Part shown: positions 17,565-27,098 of the stretch, piece after piece | How positions within the stretch are numbered: position 1 is the first letter of the stretch | How the letters are laid out: each line of letters opens with the position of its first letter | Origin: Thermoplasmata archaeon | GTDB lineage: Archaea > Thermoplasmatota > Thermoplasmata > Lutacidiplasmatales > SKW197 | NCBI GenBank assembly: GCA_038874435.1 | Contig: JAVZCK010000004.1 | Location: 62,001-126,000 of the forward strand | Direction: 5' to 3' | Length of the DNA stretch: 64,000 nt | Notes under the pieces: model-generated | What the model saw: the letters and a program-made list of their open reading frames with translations, nothing else | What the model was told of the DNA's origin: nothing | Database searches by the model: none | Made by a program: the position numbers and the translations under genes

Positions 17565-18482
17565 TTATTCCACTGCCGCACCCCTGTTCCTCGCCCTTGT
17601 GGTAAACCAGAGGGTTTTGCCATCCTTTCTCTTAAGCTTCTCCAGGGCCTTCTCAGCCTCCTGCTGGCTTGGAAAGAGCCCATATACAGTGGGTCCCCAG
17701 GAGCTTTGCCCAGAGCCAGCAGCACCACAATCCTCAATCAGCTTTACTGCATTCTGCGAAAGTCCAGAAAAAACACCACCCTGGACTTCAGCAAACACAC
17801 TTCCCGTAAGTTCCTGCACTTTGGATAGGGCTTTTCCGAACCTCCAGATGTCCTTTTCCATCAGAGCAGGTACCATTTCGAGCAGAACTTGTTCGCAAAT
17901 TTCTGATGTAGTGAGTTCGCTCGCCACGAGGCCCTCCATGAATTTTATCTCATGTTCCTCACTCATCCCCTTTCCCTGTGGGATGCCCACCACAAACACC
18001 CATTCTTCAGGAAATTTCAAACAAATAGAATGATGCTTTTGCCCAGTATCTATGACAAAGCCGCCTTGCTGGAATGCATTCAAACCTATGCCTGTATATT
18101 TTCCAAGCCCAAGGAGGGCAGCAATCTCACGAGTTTCAGCTTTCAATTCATAAAGGGAGAGAATTGCGTTGGCAACAGTGAGTGCACACTGAGTTCTTCC
18201 ACCGAGCCCGACATGAAGTGGATAGCATTCCTGCACCTCCAGATGCACTTTTTCCTTAATTCCAAACTGCCCACAAACCATTTCAGCCACCCAATGTACA
18301 TAATCCAGATACTCTGCACTCTCTAGATTGCCTGTGATTTCAAGAGCATGGGCGAACCTTGCGAGCACCTTAAATTTTGGCCTTTCAACTGCCACACCGA
18401 TTGCCCCATACCTCTTCTTTGTAGACATGTCAATTACGCCGAAGTGCAATCTGGCGGATGTCTGCACTGTAATGGTTTTCAT
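17565..18482 (-). CDS. Beta-ribofuranosylaminobenzene 5'-phosphate synthase family protein
   Basis: About 305 residues; start ATG 18482 gives MKTITVQTSARLHFGVIDMS, the family opening. The GHMP-like nucleotide loop is PLHVGLGGRTQCALTVANAI, and GKYTGIGLNAFQQGGFVIDTG matches beta-RFAP synthases. That enzyme condenses phosphoribosyl pyrophosphate with p-aminobenzoate or 4-hydroxybenzoate, the first committed step to methanopterin-type C1 carriers. If correct, the organism makes a tetrahydromethanopterin-like cofactor. Homologues of related function occur within the GHMP superfamily, so the exact substrate is inferred. It is divergent from the ATP synthase operon across a 50-base gap. Confidence 0.8.
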   Translation of the reverse strand: MKTITVQTSARLHFGVIDMSTKKRYGAIGVAVERPKFKVLARFAHALEITGNLESAEYLDYVHWVAEMVCGQFGIKEKVHLEVQECYPLHVGLGGRTQCALTVANAILSLYELKAETREIAALLGLGKYTGIGLNAFQQGGFVIDTGQKHHSICLKFPEEWVFVVGIPQGKGMSEEHEIKFMEGLVASELTTSEICEQVLLEMVPALMEKDIWRFGKALSKVQELTGSVFAEVQGGVFSGLSQNAVKLIEDCGAAGSGQSSWGPTVYGLFPSQQEAEKALEKLKRKDGKTLWFTTRARNRGAAVE

Positions 18483-18505
18483 CGCATTGACTGAAAGCGA
18501 AATTC

Positions 18506-18513
18506 TATATAAA
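18506..18513 (+). promoter_or_regulatory. TATA box of the ATP synthase operon
   Basis: TATATAAA centred about 24 bases before ATG 18533, in the 50-base gap to the divergent beta-RFAP synthase gene. The spacing puts the transcript start at or next to the ATG, so the operon mRNA appears leaderless; no Shine-Dalgarno precedes ATG 18533. Confidence 0.6.
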
Positions 18514-18532
18514 AGAAGTGTATTTGGAATTG

Positions 18533-18889
18533 ATGACAGACGCCAAATTACAGCCAGTACATAAAGAGAAGGCACTTGCGGAAATAAGAAAAAAAGAGGC
18601 ATGGGCAAAGAGTTTTTTGGTTAAGGCAAGGGATGAATCTAAGAAATACATTCTTTCTGCAGTGGCAAGGTCTGAAGAGATAAAGAAAAGAGGAGAAGCA
18701 GAAATCAGAGCGGAAATCCAGCGGTTAAGAGAAGAGAAAGCTAGAAAGCTTGCCTCTGAAATTTCAAAAATAGAGGCGGAGGCAGAAAAAAAAGTCGTGC
18801 TGCTCCAGCAGAGGGCAAAGGAAAGGATGGAACACACGGTGAATTTTGTAATAACTGCAATTCTGGAGGAACTGGATGCTCGCTCCTGA
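18533..18889 (+). CDS. atpH: A-type ATP synthase subunit H (peripheral stalk)
   Basis: 118 residues, almost entirely charged coiled coil (Glu, Lys, Arg, Ala; EAEAEKKVVLLQQRAKERM). This is the AhaH/subunit H pattern, which pairs with subunit E to form the peripheral stalks. First gene of the operon H-I-K-E-C-F-A-B. I take ATG 18533; an upstream in-frame GTG at 18518 is less likely given the TATA at 18506. The 3' end overlaps atpI. Assignment rests on coiled-coil composition plus position. Confidence 0.8.
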   Translation: MTDAKLQPVHKEKALAEIRKKEAWAKSFLVKARDESKKYILSAVARSEEIKKRGEAEIRAEIQRLREEKARKLASEISKIEAEAEKKVVLLQQRAKERMEHTVNFVITAILEELDARS

Positions 18890-20822
18890 AAAGATGGTGG
18901 AAGTGGTACTCACAGGGCCAAAGGAAAAAGCTCAGAGTTACATCGATGAACTTCATGAATTGACAGTGTTGCATATTCGTGATCCAAGCCTTTCTGATAA
19001 TTTTTTGAAACCAGGGCTGCCAGAATCTGAGGCGGGAAAACATTCTGACTTACTCTTAAAGCTTAGAATAATTCAGGAACGGGTTAAGCTTGAGGCAGAA
19101 AAAGTAGGTGAAAAAAAATCCGAAGCTGAGCTTCAAAAAAATCTGGAAAAGATAGAGAGTGTGATTCATGGCACAGGAATAAGCTTGCTTGAAAACACAG
19201 AACGAAGGCAGAAAATTGAAAACGAGATAAAACGTCTCACTGAAGAACGAGAGACAATAGAAAAAATTGCCAAACTCGGGCTAGAACTCGGGGACTTGCT
19301 TCCCTACGAAAATCTAAATGTTACAATGGGCTTCTATGAGGAAGACATAGTAGGGCTGAGCAGGGAGCGGAATCTGAAAGCAAAGATATATGTAAACCCG
19401 AAAGAAAAGGTCTGTGCGCTTATCTATCCGAAAGAGACCGAAACAACAGCAAAGGAAGTGCTCACAGCAGTGCATTTCAGAGAAATCAAATTTCAGGAGT
19501 TGCTTGAACACGCAAACCAATTAGGAAAGAGTTTCACAACATTCAATGAACTTCTATCTGTCTATTCTGAAAGAATTGCCCAACTGACTAAGGAGCGTGA
19601 GGAAATCAACCAGAGAATCAGCAATGCCCTGAAAAGATACAAAGAAACACTGCTTGCCACTGGTGAATTTCTCACAATAAAAGTTGCAAAGGAAGAACTG
19701 CCTCAAAGAATGCTCATTGGCGAAATCTCATTTGTGCTTCAGGGCTGGGTGCCGATTTCTGAACTTAACAAACTCAAGAGAGTTTCAGAGAAACATGATG
19801 TAAGTGTTATAGTGGTGGAAAGTGAGGATGAAAAACCAACGAAACTTGCAAATCCAAAGCCAGCAAAGAGTTTTGAACTGCTTACAAGAATGTATTCGCT
19901 GCCAAAAAGTGAGGAAATAGACCCCACAACCTTGCTCTGGGTTACCTTCCCCCTCTTCTTCGGGTTAATCATAGGGGATATTGGCTATGGAATAATGCTC
20001 TGTCTCCTTGCTCTTTACCTCAGAAACCACAAAATAGTTGACATAGGCGGGAGACAGGTGGGCAATGTCCTCCTTTATGCAGGAATAAGCACAATAATCT
20101 TTGGCTTTATTTTCGGTGAGATTTTTGGCCTGCCATTTACAAGCCATGGTGAGCATTCCCATGCCTCCCTCGCCCAGCTCTTTGGCATTGAACTCGGTTA
20201 TTCGGGTCTCCTAAACAAATTCCTAGACATAAATTTCCTGATTAACACCACAATTATTGCAGGTTACATCCATCTCATTTTCGCCTTTGGTCTGGGCATG
20301 TACACAGAATACAACCACAATAACTACAAGCACATAGTGGGAAAGGCGGGCTGGATTGTGGTGCTCACCGCTGTTTTCATTCTCCTCATGCGACTTTTTG
20401 CTAAAATTCCCTTACCAGTTCCCACACTTCCGCTCGTAATTACCATTGGTGCAGTGGGTATGGTCTTCGTGGTTGCGGGTGAAGGTTTTATCTCAGCAAT
20501 GGAGGCACTGAGCGTTTTCTCCAATCTTCTTTCTTACATTCGTCTTTTTGCTGTGGGACTTGCAAAGGCAGGGATTGCAGTGGCTGTGAATGCCCTAATT
20601 CTACCTGCGTTTTCCACGCCTTACGGTGCTCTTGCAGTTGTTGCCTTCTTTGTTATTCATTTTCTCCTTCTCTTGTTAGGTGTGCTCTCTGCCGGCTTGC
20701 ATTCTATCAGGTTGCACTATGTGGAGTTCTTCACAAAGTTTTATGAAGGGGGTGGATTTACTTACTCTCCATTTGGCTACAGAAGAATTTACACGAAAAA
20801 AGGTGGTGAAAATGGCAGTTGA
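18876..20822 (+). CDS. atpI: A-type ATP synthase subunit I (a subunit)
   Basis: 648 residues. The N-terminal 330 residues are soluble with long coiled coils (LEKIESVIHGTGISLLENTE). The C-terminal half has about seven or eight membrane helices, with the conserved WVTFPLFFGLIIGDIGYGI and, near the end, SNLLSYIRLFAVGLAKAGIA. The Arg in SYIRLFAVGLA is the essential residue facing the proteolipid ring. Subunit I forms the ion half-channels and anchors the peripheral stalks. It overlaps both atpH (14 bases) and atpK (11 bases). Confidence 0.95.
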   Translation: MLAPEKMVEVVLTGPKEKAQSYIDELHELTVLHIRDPSLSDNFLKPGLPESEAGKHSDLLLKLRIIQERVKLEAEKVGEKKSEAELQKNLEKIESVIHGTGISLLENTERRQKIENEIKRLTEERETIEKIAKLGLELGDLLPYENLNVTMGFYEEDIVGLSRERNLKAKIYVNPKEKVCALIYPKETETTAKEVLTAVHFREIKFQELLEHANQLGKSFTTFNELLSVYSERIAQLTKEREEINQRISNALKRYKETLLATGEFLTIKVAKEELPQRMLIGEISFVLQGWVPISELNKLKRVSEKHDVSVIVVESEDEKPTKLANPKPAKSFELLTRMYSLPKSEEIDPTTLLWVTFPLFFGLIIGDIGYGIMLCLLALYLRNHKIVDIGGRQVGNVLLYAGISTIIFGFIFGEIFGLPFTSHGEHSHASLAQLFGIELGYSGLLNKFLDINFLINTTIIAGYIHLIFAFGLGMYTEYNHNNYKHIVGKAGWIVVLTAVFILLMRLFAKIPLPVPTLPLVITIGAVGMVFVVAGEGFISAMEALSVFSNLLSYIRLFAVGLAKAGIAVAVNALILPAFSTPYGALAVVAFFVIHFLLLLLGVLSAGLHSIRLHYVEFFTKFYEGGGFTYSPFGYRRIYTKKGGENGS

Positions 20823-21030
20823 AGGTTTGGCTGCAATAGGTGCAGGGATTGCAATAGGACTTGCCGCTCTGGGTGCAGGGATTGCGGAAAAAGACATAGG
20901 GGCTGCTGCAATTGGGGCAATTGCAGAGAATCCGAAACTTTTCGGAAGAGCACTGGCTCTAATAGTTATTCCAGAAACACTGGTAATCTTCGCCCTGATT
21001 GTGGCTTTCAAAGCTCTTGGCATGTTCTAA
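20812..21030 (+). CDS. atpK: A-type ATP synthase proteolipid subunit K (c subunit)
   Basis: 72 residues, one two-helix hairpin: a Gly/Ala-rich first helix (AAIGAGIAIGLAALGAGIAE) and a second helix with IPETLVIFALIVAF. The Glu in PET is the ion carrier. ATG 20812 is fixed by AGGTGGTGA at 20801-20809, and the gene overlaps the end of atpI. The first helix has no Gln at the usual Na+-ligand site, which hints at H+ coupling, but this is only an inference. Confidence 0.93.
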   Translation: MAVEGLAAIGAGIAIGLAALGAGIAEKDIGAAAIGAIAENPKLFGRALALIVIPETLVIFALIVAFKALGMF

Positions 21031-21042
21031 GGGAGTTAGCAT

Positions 21043-21609
21043 ATGCCCGATGATGTGCTTGCCCAAACAACGAAGAAAATTGAGAGCGAAGCTAAAAAGA
21101 AAGCAGAGGAAATCTTAGCCAATGCGAAGGCAGAGGCAAGGAACATTCTGACGAAAACGAATGCAGAGATTGAGAAAGCAAAGAAAGAGAAGATTGCACT
21201 AGAGAAGGAAAAGCTTGAGTTCGAATTAAAACAGGAAATTCACTCTGCAGAGAACGCTGCCAGAAAAAAAGAACTTCAGACGAAGAGGCAAATAATTGAT
21301 GCTGTAAAAGAGGAAACTCTGGCTAAGCTTAGAGCAATGGAACGGGAAAAGAAGCGAGAGTTGCTTGGAAAGATGCTCAGAATTGCGAAGAAGCAGATTC
21401 CAGATGGCTTTGTGTATACAAATGCTGAGGATGCAGAGATTGTCAAAGCGTTTGCAGTGTATCCATTTAAACAAACAATAAACTGTGTGGGAGGTATTCT
21501 CGTAGAGGAAAAGAGCGGTGAGCGTGTCCTTGACCTGCGGTATGAGACATTGGTTGAACGAATTTTCAGCGAAAGAGGCGAGGAGCTCTGGAAAATGTTG
21601 TTTGAGTAG
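21043..21609 (+). CDS. atpE: A-type ATP synthase subunit E (peripheral stalk)
   Basis: 188 residues, N-terminal two thirds a Lys/Glu/Ala coiled coil (ESEAKKKAEEILANAKAEAR), then a small globular C-terminal domain ending in LVERIFSERGEELWKMLF. The C-terminal motif (GGILVEEKSGERVLDLRYE) is characteristic of subunit E, which contacts the catalytic head. It is followed directly by atpC with no gap. Confidence 0.92.
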   Translation: MPDDVLAQTTKKIESEAKKKAEEILANAKAEARNILTKTNAEIEKAKKEKIALEKEKLEFELKQEIHSAENAARKKELQTKRQIIDAVKEETLAKLRAMEREKKRELLGKMLRIAKKQIPDGFVYTNAEDAEIVKAFAVYPFKQTINCVGGILVEEKSGERVLDLRYETLVERIFSERGEELWKMLFE

Positions 21610-22671
21610 ATGAACATGGGGCTAAACAATACCAGTGGTGACAATTTTCCCTACCTCTGCACCCGTGTAAAAGTCAAGAGTTTGAAACTTTATAGCCTGC
21701 AAGAAATTCAGCGCATGCTGGATATGGATGTCAGAGAGATTCTCCGATTCTTGCATGAGGGAGTTTACAGAGAGGATGTGGAGGAGGGCTCAATAAAGTT
21801 TCGATTTTCCACAAGCGATGTGATTGAGTATGCACTCAACCGCAATCTAGGGAGAGCTTACACCGAAATCTACGGCTATGCATTAGGCGGTGCAAAAACA
21901 AGAATGGGAATCTTTCTTGAAAACCTAGATATCTGGAATTTCAAGACATTTTTGAGAGGACTCCACAGCCAAACACCGAAGGAGGAAGTGCTGAAGCACA
22001 TTCTCAACGGAGGCAAGTATTCAGAGAGCTTCTGGGAGAAAGCACAGGGTGCTGAAGACATAGCACACTACTTCGCAAAAACCGAATTTGGTAAGCTCAT
22101 CACTGAATATTTAGAAGAGAAAAATCTGGCAAGAGTTGAGGATAAAATCGACAGGGATTACTACATCCGTCTTGAGAAGTTTGTGAAATCTTACCAGGAA
22201 ACACGAGCCGACAGAGTTTTTCTTGAGTTTGTGCAGAAGGAAATTGATTTGCGAAATCTTGCAACAGCAATGAAAATAATGTTTTACAGGCAGGGCAGCG
22301 AGGAAGTTAGCATTGCCTCCGGTGACATTTTTATTCCGGGTGGGTGGTCAATAAAATACCAGAAGTTCAAGGGCCTTTGCGAATCTAAGGATGCGACTGA
22401 GTTTCTCTCACAAACATCTACGCTGTGGTTTGGAACTGAGATTAACAGAATCATCAGTGAATGTGAGCATTGCTCTGGCCAGATAAAGCGGCTTGAGCAT
22501 TACCTTACAAAGATTGCGAAAAGTTTTGCGGTCATTTACCCAATCTCGATTTTGCCAGTGATTTCTTATCTTTTGAGAAAGCGGATAGAGGTGGAGCAAA
22601 TAAGAATAATTGCTCGTGGGAAGGCACACGAGCTTCCAAGAAATGAGATTCTGGGAATGTTGGGGTGGTGA
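21610..22671 (+). CDS. atpC: A-type ATP synthase subunit C (d-like, central stalk socket)
   Basis: 353 residues, all-helical with the three-part repeat structure of archaeal subunit C. It links the rotor shaft to the proteolipid ring. Typical features are the EFVQKEIDLRNLATAMKIMF region and YLLRKRIEVEQIRIIARGKA near the end. The start codon follows the atpE stop immediately; ATG 21616 is a possible alternative. The first 15 residues before LCTRVKVKSLKLY look non-conserved. Confidence 0.9.
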   Translation: MNMGLNNTSGDNFPYLCTRVKVKSLKLYSLQEIQRMLDMDVREILRFLHEGVYREDVEEGSIKFRFSTSDVIEYALNRNLGRAYTEIYGYALGGAKTRMGIFLENLDIWNFKTFLRGLHSQTPKEEVLKHILNGGKYSESFWEKAQGAEDIAHYFAKTEFGKLITEYLEEKNLARVEDKIDRDYYIRLEKFVKSYQETRADRVFLEFVQKEIDLRNLATAMKIMFYRQGSEEVSIASGDIFIPGGWSIKYQKFKGLCESKDATEFLSQTSTLWFGTEINRIISECEHCSGQIKRLEHYLTKIAKSFAVIYPISILPVISYLLRKRIEVEQIRIIARGKAHELPRNEILGMLGW

Positions 22672-22672
22672 A

Positions 22673-22996
22673 ATGGCTGATGGCGAGGATATTGTGGTTG
22701 TTGGTTCTTCTGAATTCATTACTGGTTTTCGTCTTGCAGGTGTGCGTTCCACAATTGTGGTGGACCGAAGCACAATTGAGGAGGTGCTTCTTTCCCTGCT
22801 GCAGGAGAAAAGAGCAGGGATTCTTGTGCTCCATGACGATGATGTGCGAAGATTGCCTGCTGAACTGCGCACAAAACTCTGGCAGTCGGTAAAGCCCGTG
22901 GTTGTTGCAATAGGAAGTGAACCGGAAAGGGACTTACGAGATAAGATTAAACGGACGCTTGGAGTTGACCTCTACAAAGAGGAGGAGAAAAAATGA
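22673..22996 (+). CDS. atpF: A-type ATP synthase subunit F (central stalk)
   Basis: 107 residues with the alternating beta-alpha pattern [18 protein letters not shown] and [13 protein letters not shown] that is typical of subunit F, a Rossmann-like regulatory part of the rotor. ATG 22673 follows the atpC stop by one base and is preceded by GGGGTGGTG. It overlaps atpA by four bases. Confidence 0.92.
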   Translation: MADGEDIVVVGSSEFITGFRLAGVRSTIVVDRSTIEEVLLSLLQEKRAGILVLHDDDVRRLPAELRTKLWQSVKPVVVAIGSEPERDLRDKIKRTLGVDLYKEEEKK

Positions 22997-24732
22997 ATGG
23001 CGAAGTTTATAGGGTGGCAGGGCCTGTGGTAACTGCTATAGGCTTGCCTGCAAAAATGTATGATTTGGTCTTTGTGGGTAATGAGCATTTGATGGGTGAA
23101 GTGATTAGGATAGAAGGGGAAAAGGTGGTCATTCAGGTTTACGAGGATACTGCAGGAGTTAGGCCTGGTGAACCAGTTGAGAACACAGGGAATCCCCTGA
23201 TGATTGAGCTTGGACCTGGCTTGCTGAGGCAGATTTACGATGGGATTCAACGTCCACTTCCCGCGCTCAGCAAAAAGATGGGTGACTTCATTAAAAGAGG
23301 GATTATGGAACCAGGGCTGGATAGAACCGCAAAATGGCATTTTGTGCCGCTTGTAAAACCAGGGGATGTGGTAAAGCCAGGTAGCAAAATCGGTTATGTG
23401 CAGGAAACAAAGTTTAACAAAACCTACATACTTGTCCCGCCAGAGATGCAGGGAAAGGTTAAGGAGATTAAAGAGTGCGAAGCGACTGTTGAAGATGTGG
23501 TCTGCACCCTTGATTCTGGTGTCGAGCTGAAAATGATGCAGAAATGGGCAGTGCGGTTCCCACGCCCCTTTAGCGAAAAACTGATGCCAGACATTCCACT
23601 TATTACTGGACAAAGAATCTTTGATTTCCTGTTTCCAGTTGCGAAAGGAGGCACTGCGGCAATTCCGGGCCCATTTGGATCGGGCAAAACCGTTTCCCAG
23701 CATCAGCTTGCAAAATGGAGTGATGCAGACGTTGTGGTCTATGTGGGCTGTGGAGAACGAGGCAACGAGATGACTGAAGTTCTGGAAGAATTTCCGGAGC
23801 TTAAGGACCCGAGGACAGGGGCTCCGTTGATGGAAAGAACAGTTCTCATTGCCAACACGAGCAACATGCCAGTTGCAGCAAGAGAAGCGAGTGTTTACAC
23901 TGGAATCACAATTGCAGAGTACTTCAGGGACATGGGGTATGCAGTTGCATTGATGGCTGACTCAACCTCGAGATGGGCTGAGGCAATGAGAGAAATCTCT
24001 TCAAGGCTTGAGGAAATGCCTGGCGAGGAGGGCTATCCAGCTTACCTTTCTGCAAGGTTGAGTGCGTTCTATGAAAGAGCAGGGAGAGTTCGCACACTGG
24101 CTGGTGAAGAGGGCTCAATTTCAGTCATTGGTGCGGTCTCACCACCTGGAGGCGACTTCTCAGAACCAGTAACTCAAAATACTTTGAGAATTGTGAAGGT
24201 TTTCTGGGCATTGGATGCAAAGCTTGCAGCAAGAAGGCATTTCCCAGCAATAAACTGGCTTACAAGCTACTCTCTTTACACATCTTACCTTGATGACTGG
24301 TTCAGGAAAAATGTCAATGAGGACTGGGTAGAACTGAGGCATGAAGCAATGGCAGTGCTCCAGAAAGAGGCGGAACTTGAGGAGATTGTGCAACTCGTGG
24401 GTAGCGATTCCCTGCCTCCGTCTGAGCAAATTACGCTGTTTACTGGCAGATTAATCCGTGAAATTTTCCTTCAACAAAATGCCTACCATGATGTGGATTC
24501 CTTCTGTCCGCTCAAAAACCAGTACCTGCTTCTGAAAACAATTCTCTGGGTCGATGCCGCCTGCAGAGAGACGCTAAAGAAAGGTGTCAATGTGCGAAGA
24601 ATTGTGGAGATAAGAAGCGTTGAGGAACTTGCAAGGGCAAGATTTGAAACAGAGTTTGAGAAAGCCATTGAAAATGCAAAAGCTGCAATCACAAAGGAAC
24701 TAGAGGGGTTGACAAAGGAGGTGCGAAGATGA
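22993..24732 (+). CDS. atpA: A-type ATP synthase catalytic subunit A
   Basis: 579 residues, the usual length with no intein. The P-loop [11 protein letters not shown] lies near residues 225-235. The catalytic Glu is in [15 protein letters not shown], and [20 protein letters not shown] and [12 protein letters not shown] are further signatures. The non-homologous insert seen in A-type enzymes is present. It hydrolyses or makes ATP in the A3B3 head at the cytoplasmic face. Confidence 0.98.
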   Translation: MNGEVYRVAGPVVTAIGLPAKMYDLVFVGNEHLMGEVIRIEGEKVVIQVYEDTAGVRPGEPVENTGNPLMIELGPGLLRQIYDGIQRPLPALSKKMGDFIKRGIMEPGLDRTAKWHFVPLVKPGDVVKPGSKIGYVQETKFNKTYILVPPEMQGKVKEIKECEATVEDVVCTLDSGVELKMMQKWAVRFPRPFSEKLMPDIPLITGQRIFDFLFPVAKGGTAAIPGPFGSGKTVSQHQLAKWSDADVVVYVGCGERGNEMTEVLEEFPELKDPRTGAPLMERTVLIANTSNMPVAAREASVYTGITIAEYFRDMGYAVALMADSTSRWAEAMREISSRLEEMPGEEGYPAYLSARLSAFYERAGRVRTLAGEEGSISVIGAVSPPGGDFSEPVTQNTLRIVKVFWALDAKLAARRHFPAINWLTSYSLYTSYLDDWFRKNVNEDWVELRHEAMAVLQKEAELEEIVQLVGSDSLPPSEQITLFTGRLIREIFLQQNAYHDVDSFCPLKNQYLLLKTILWVDAACRETLKKGVNVRRIVEIRSVEELARARFETEFEKAIENAKAAITKELEGLTKEVRR

Positions 24733-26117
24733 GTTTGGTTGGTTATCGCACGATAGAAGGGATTGCAGGACCACTTGTATTCGTGAAAAAGACACATCCA
24801 GTTGCTTACGGCGAACTCGTTAAAATAGAAACTGCTGATGGTGAAATTAAACGAGGTCAGGTGCTGGATACATCCAAGGGACTTGTTGTGGTGCAAGTTT
24901 TTGAAAGCACCACAGGGCTTGACAGGAGAAGCACTGTAACTTTCCTTGGTGAAACTCTGAAAATCCCTGTTAGTGATGAAGTCCTTGGAAGAATTTTTTC
25001 TGGTTCAGGCGAGGCAATTGATGGGGGTCCAGCAATAATGCGGAAGGAACGCTGGGACATCACTGGGAGTGCAATCAATCCCTATGCGAGGGATGCTCCG
25101 AGAGAGTTTATCCAGACAGGAATTTCCACAATTGATGGCACCAATACACTTGTGAGAGGGCAAAAACTCCCTATTTTTTCTGGCTCAGGATTGCCGCACA
25201 ACGACATTGCTCTCCAGATTGCGAGACAGGCAAAGGTGCGAAAGGAGGGCGAGGAATTTGGTGTTGTGTTTGCTGCAATGGGGATTACAAACGAGGAGGC
25301 AAAGTATTTCATCAAGGACTTTGAACGCACAGGGGCTCTGGGGAGAAGCGTGGTCTTTCTTAACCTAGCTGATGACCCTGCAATTGAACGGTTGATTACT
25401 CCAAGAATTGCATTGACCACTGCAGAGTATCTGGCGTTTGAAAAAGACATGCACATGCTTGTTATTCTCACAGACATGACAAATTATGCAGAGGCACTGC
25501 GTGAAATCGGGGCTGCAAGAGAGGAGGTGCCAGGAAGACGCGGTTATCCTGGTTACATGTACACTGACTTAGCCACAATCTATGAGAGAGCAGGAAGAAT
25601 AAAGGGAAGGAAGGGCTCAATCACACAGATTCCAATTTTGACGATGCCGGGAGATGATAAGACACATCCAATTCCAGATTTAACTGGTTATATTACAGAA
25701 GGGCAGATTTTTGTGTCGAGGGAATTGCACAGGAAGGGAATTTATCCGCCGATAGATATTCTGCCAAGCCTTTCAAGATTGATGAACCAGGGAATTGGTG
25801 TGGGTTCGACAAGGGAAGACCACAGGGCACTCTCAAACCAACTTTATGCCCTTTACGCAGAAGGCAGAGATTTGCGTGGTCTTGTAGCGATAGTTGGTGA
25901 AGAGGCATTGTCCGACAGAGATAGAAAGATTCTTGAGTTTGCAGAGGCATTTGAGCAGAGGTTCGTTGCTCAGGGCAGGTATGAGGACAGGCCCATAGAG
26001 AAGACACTTGAGATTGGCTGGGAATTGCTTTCAATGGTGCCAGCAAGCTATCTCACAAGGGTGGATAAGAAATACATTGAAAAGTATTATAAGGAAAAGA
26101 ATGTGCATACAAGTTAA
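24729..26117 (+). CDS. atpB: A-type ATP synthase regulatory subunit B
   Basis: 462 residues. It lacks the P-loop at the position corresponding to subunit A (it reads [20 protein letters not shown], the standard B-subunit form). Signatures such as [20 protein letters not shown] and [20 protein letters not shown] are clear. Overlaps atpA by four bases. No subunit D gene follows: the next reading frames are on the opposite strand. Confidence 0.98.
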   Translation: MSLVGYRTIEGIAGPLVFVKKTHPVAYGELVKIETADGEIKRGQVLDTSKGLVVVQVFESTTGLDRRSTVTFLGETLKIPVSDEVLGRIFSGSGEAIDGGPAIMRKERWDITGSAINPYARDAPREFIQTGISTIDGTNTLVRGQKLPIFSGSGLPHNDIALQIARQAKVRKEGEEFGVVFAAMGITNEEAKYFIKDFERTGALGRSVVFLNLADDPAIERLITPRIALTTAEYLAFEKDMHMLVILTDMTNYAEALREIGAAREEVPGRRGYPGYMYTDLATIYERAGRIKGRKGSITQIPILTMPGDDKTHPIPDLTGYITEGQIFVSRELHRKGIYPPIDILPSLSRLMNQGIGVGSTREDHRALSNQLYALYAEGRDLRGLVAIVGEEALSDRDRKILEFAEAFEQRFVAQGRYEDRPIEKTLEIGWELLSMVPASYLTRVDKKYIEKYYKEKNVHTS

Positions 26118-26132
26118 ATGAGAAAGGAAAAT

Positions 26133-26924
26133 CTATGTTAGTTTCGTTTTTCTCCAGTGTGTGAAAATTGTAAATAGCGAGGTTCCAATTACTATAAGGA
26201 TGCCTATGACTACAACTGATAATATGGTCTGGTTCTGGCTCTGTTTCACTCCAATACCTGCAAGTGCCCATATGATTACGAGCGCATATGCTATGTCTTT
26301 TCTTGTTATCAGAACGGCTACTGTAATTGCTAGAGCGACTGCCAATGTTAAGATTGCCCAGGATTCTGGGCCAATCCCAAAACCATTCCAGCCAACCGAA
26401 ACGAGTGTTGCGGAGACATTAGCAATCGTTGCGACAGTGATCCAGCCCAGATAAACACTAAAGGGCACATGAAATGGCAGCATTTTCCGAAATGGAATAT
26501 TTGATTTTCCGATTTCTATTCGAATATAAATCATGATTAATGTAGCGAGAATTAGGAACATAATCACTACTGATAATACCAGATACTCAAATTGCCAGAT
26601 AATAAGCCAGAAAACATTCAACATTGTGTTGGCTATAAAAAGATACCCAATCTTTTCTCGGATTTCCTTAGCTAGTTGGGTTGGTAGTGCCTGGTAAACC
26701 AGAAAGATCGCGAGTAAGATGTAGATTATCCCCCAGATTGAGAAAACATAACCAGCGGGGGTTATCAGCGTCGGATTTGCATCTTAAATTTGTGCAGTAG
26801 TCTTACCGCCTATAATTTTAGTACTTCCCGCTAGTATGTTCACAACCAGCATAATAGCAAAGCAAATAATATTCAGCCATTTTAAAAGATTAGGATCTGC
26901 AAATTTTTCCAATTTTTTCCACAT
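26133..26924 (-). pseudogene. TspO/MBR-like membrane protein gene interrupted by one in-frame stop
   Basis: Read from ATG 26924, the frame gives 46 residues (MWKKLEKFADPNLLKW... GGKTTAQI), a TAA at 26784-26786, and then continues without shift through DANPTLITPAGYVFSIWGII to the stop at 26133. The whole, 263 codons with the stop at 47, matches the layout of TspO/MBR-like tryptophan-rich proteins: a helix with a GxTT segment, TPAGYVFSIWG, LPFHVPFSVYLGWITVATIAN, and GWNGFGIGPESW. The downstream ORF of 163 residues from Met 26624 would lack the first two helices. Either the gene is a recent pseudogene, the stop is read through, or the base is an assembly error. Convergent with the ATP synthase operon. 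Confidence 0.75.
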
Positions 26925-27075
26925 ACTATGGATGATGCTTGTTTCTTATTTAAACTTGGTGATAAGGGCATGCCAAAGCAGAGAAATGAGCGAAAGTCAT
27001 GTTTTAGCAATTCTCAATTATGGGTTGTTAGTTGAGCGAATGCGCGGATTAAATATGCAGGAAGGCAGAATAAAT

Positions 27076-27094
27076 TATGGTGATATACACCATA
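27076..27094. other. Short perfect inverted repeat after the membrane-protein gene
   Basis: TATGGTG and CACCATA, separated by five bases, form a 7-bp stem four bases beyond the stop of the minus-strand gene ending at 27099. It may help terminate that transcript or bind a dimeric regulator. It is not followed by a strong T-run on the minus strand, so a terminator call is weak. Confidence 0.3.
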
Positions 27095-27098
27095 TTTA

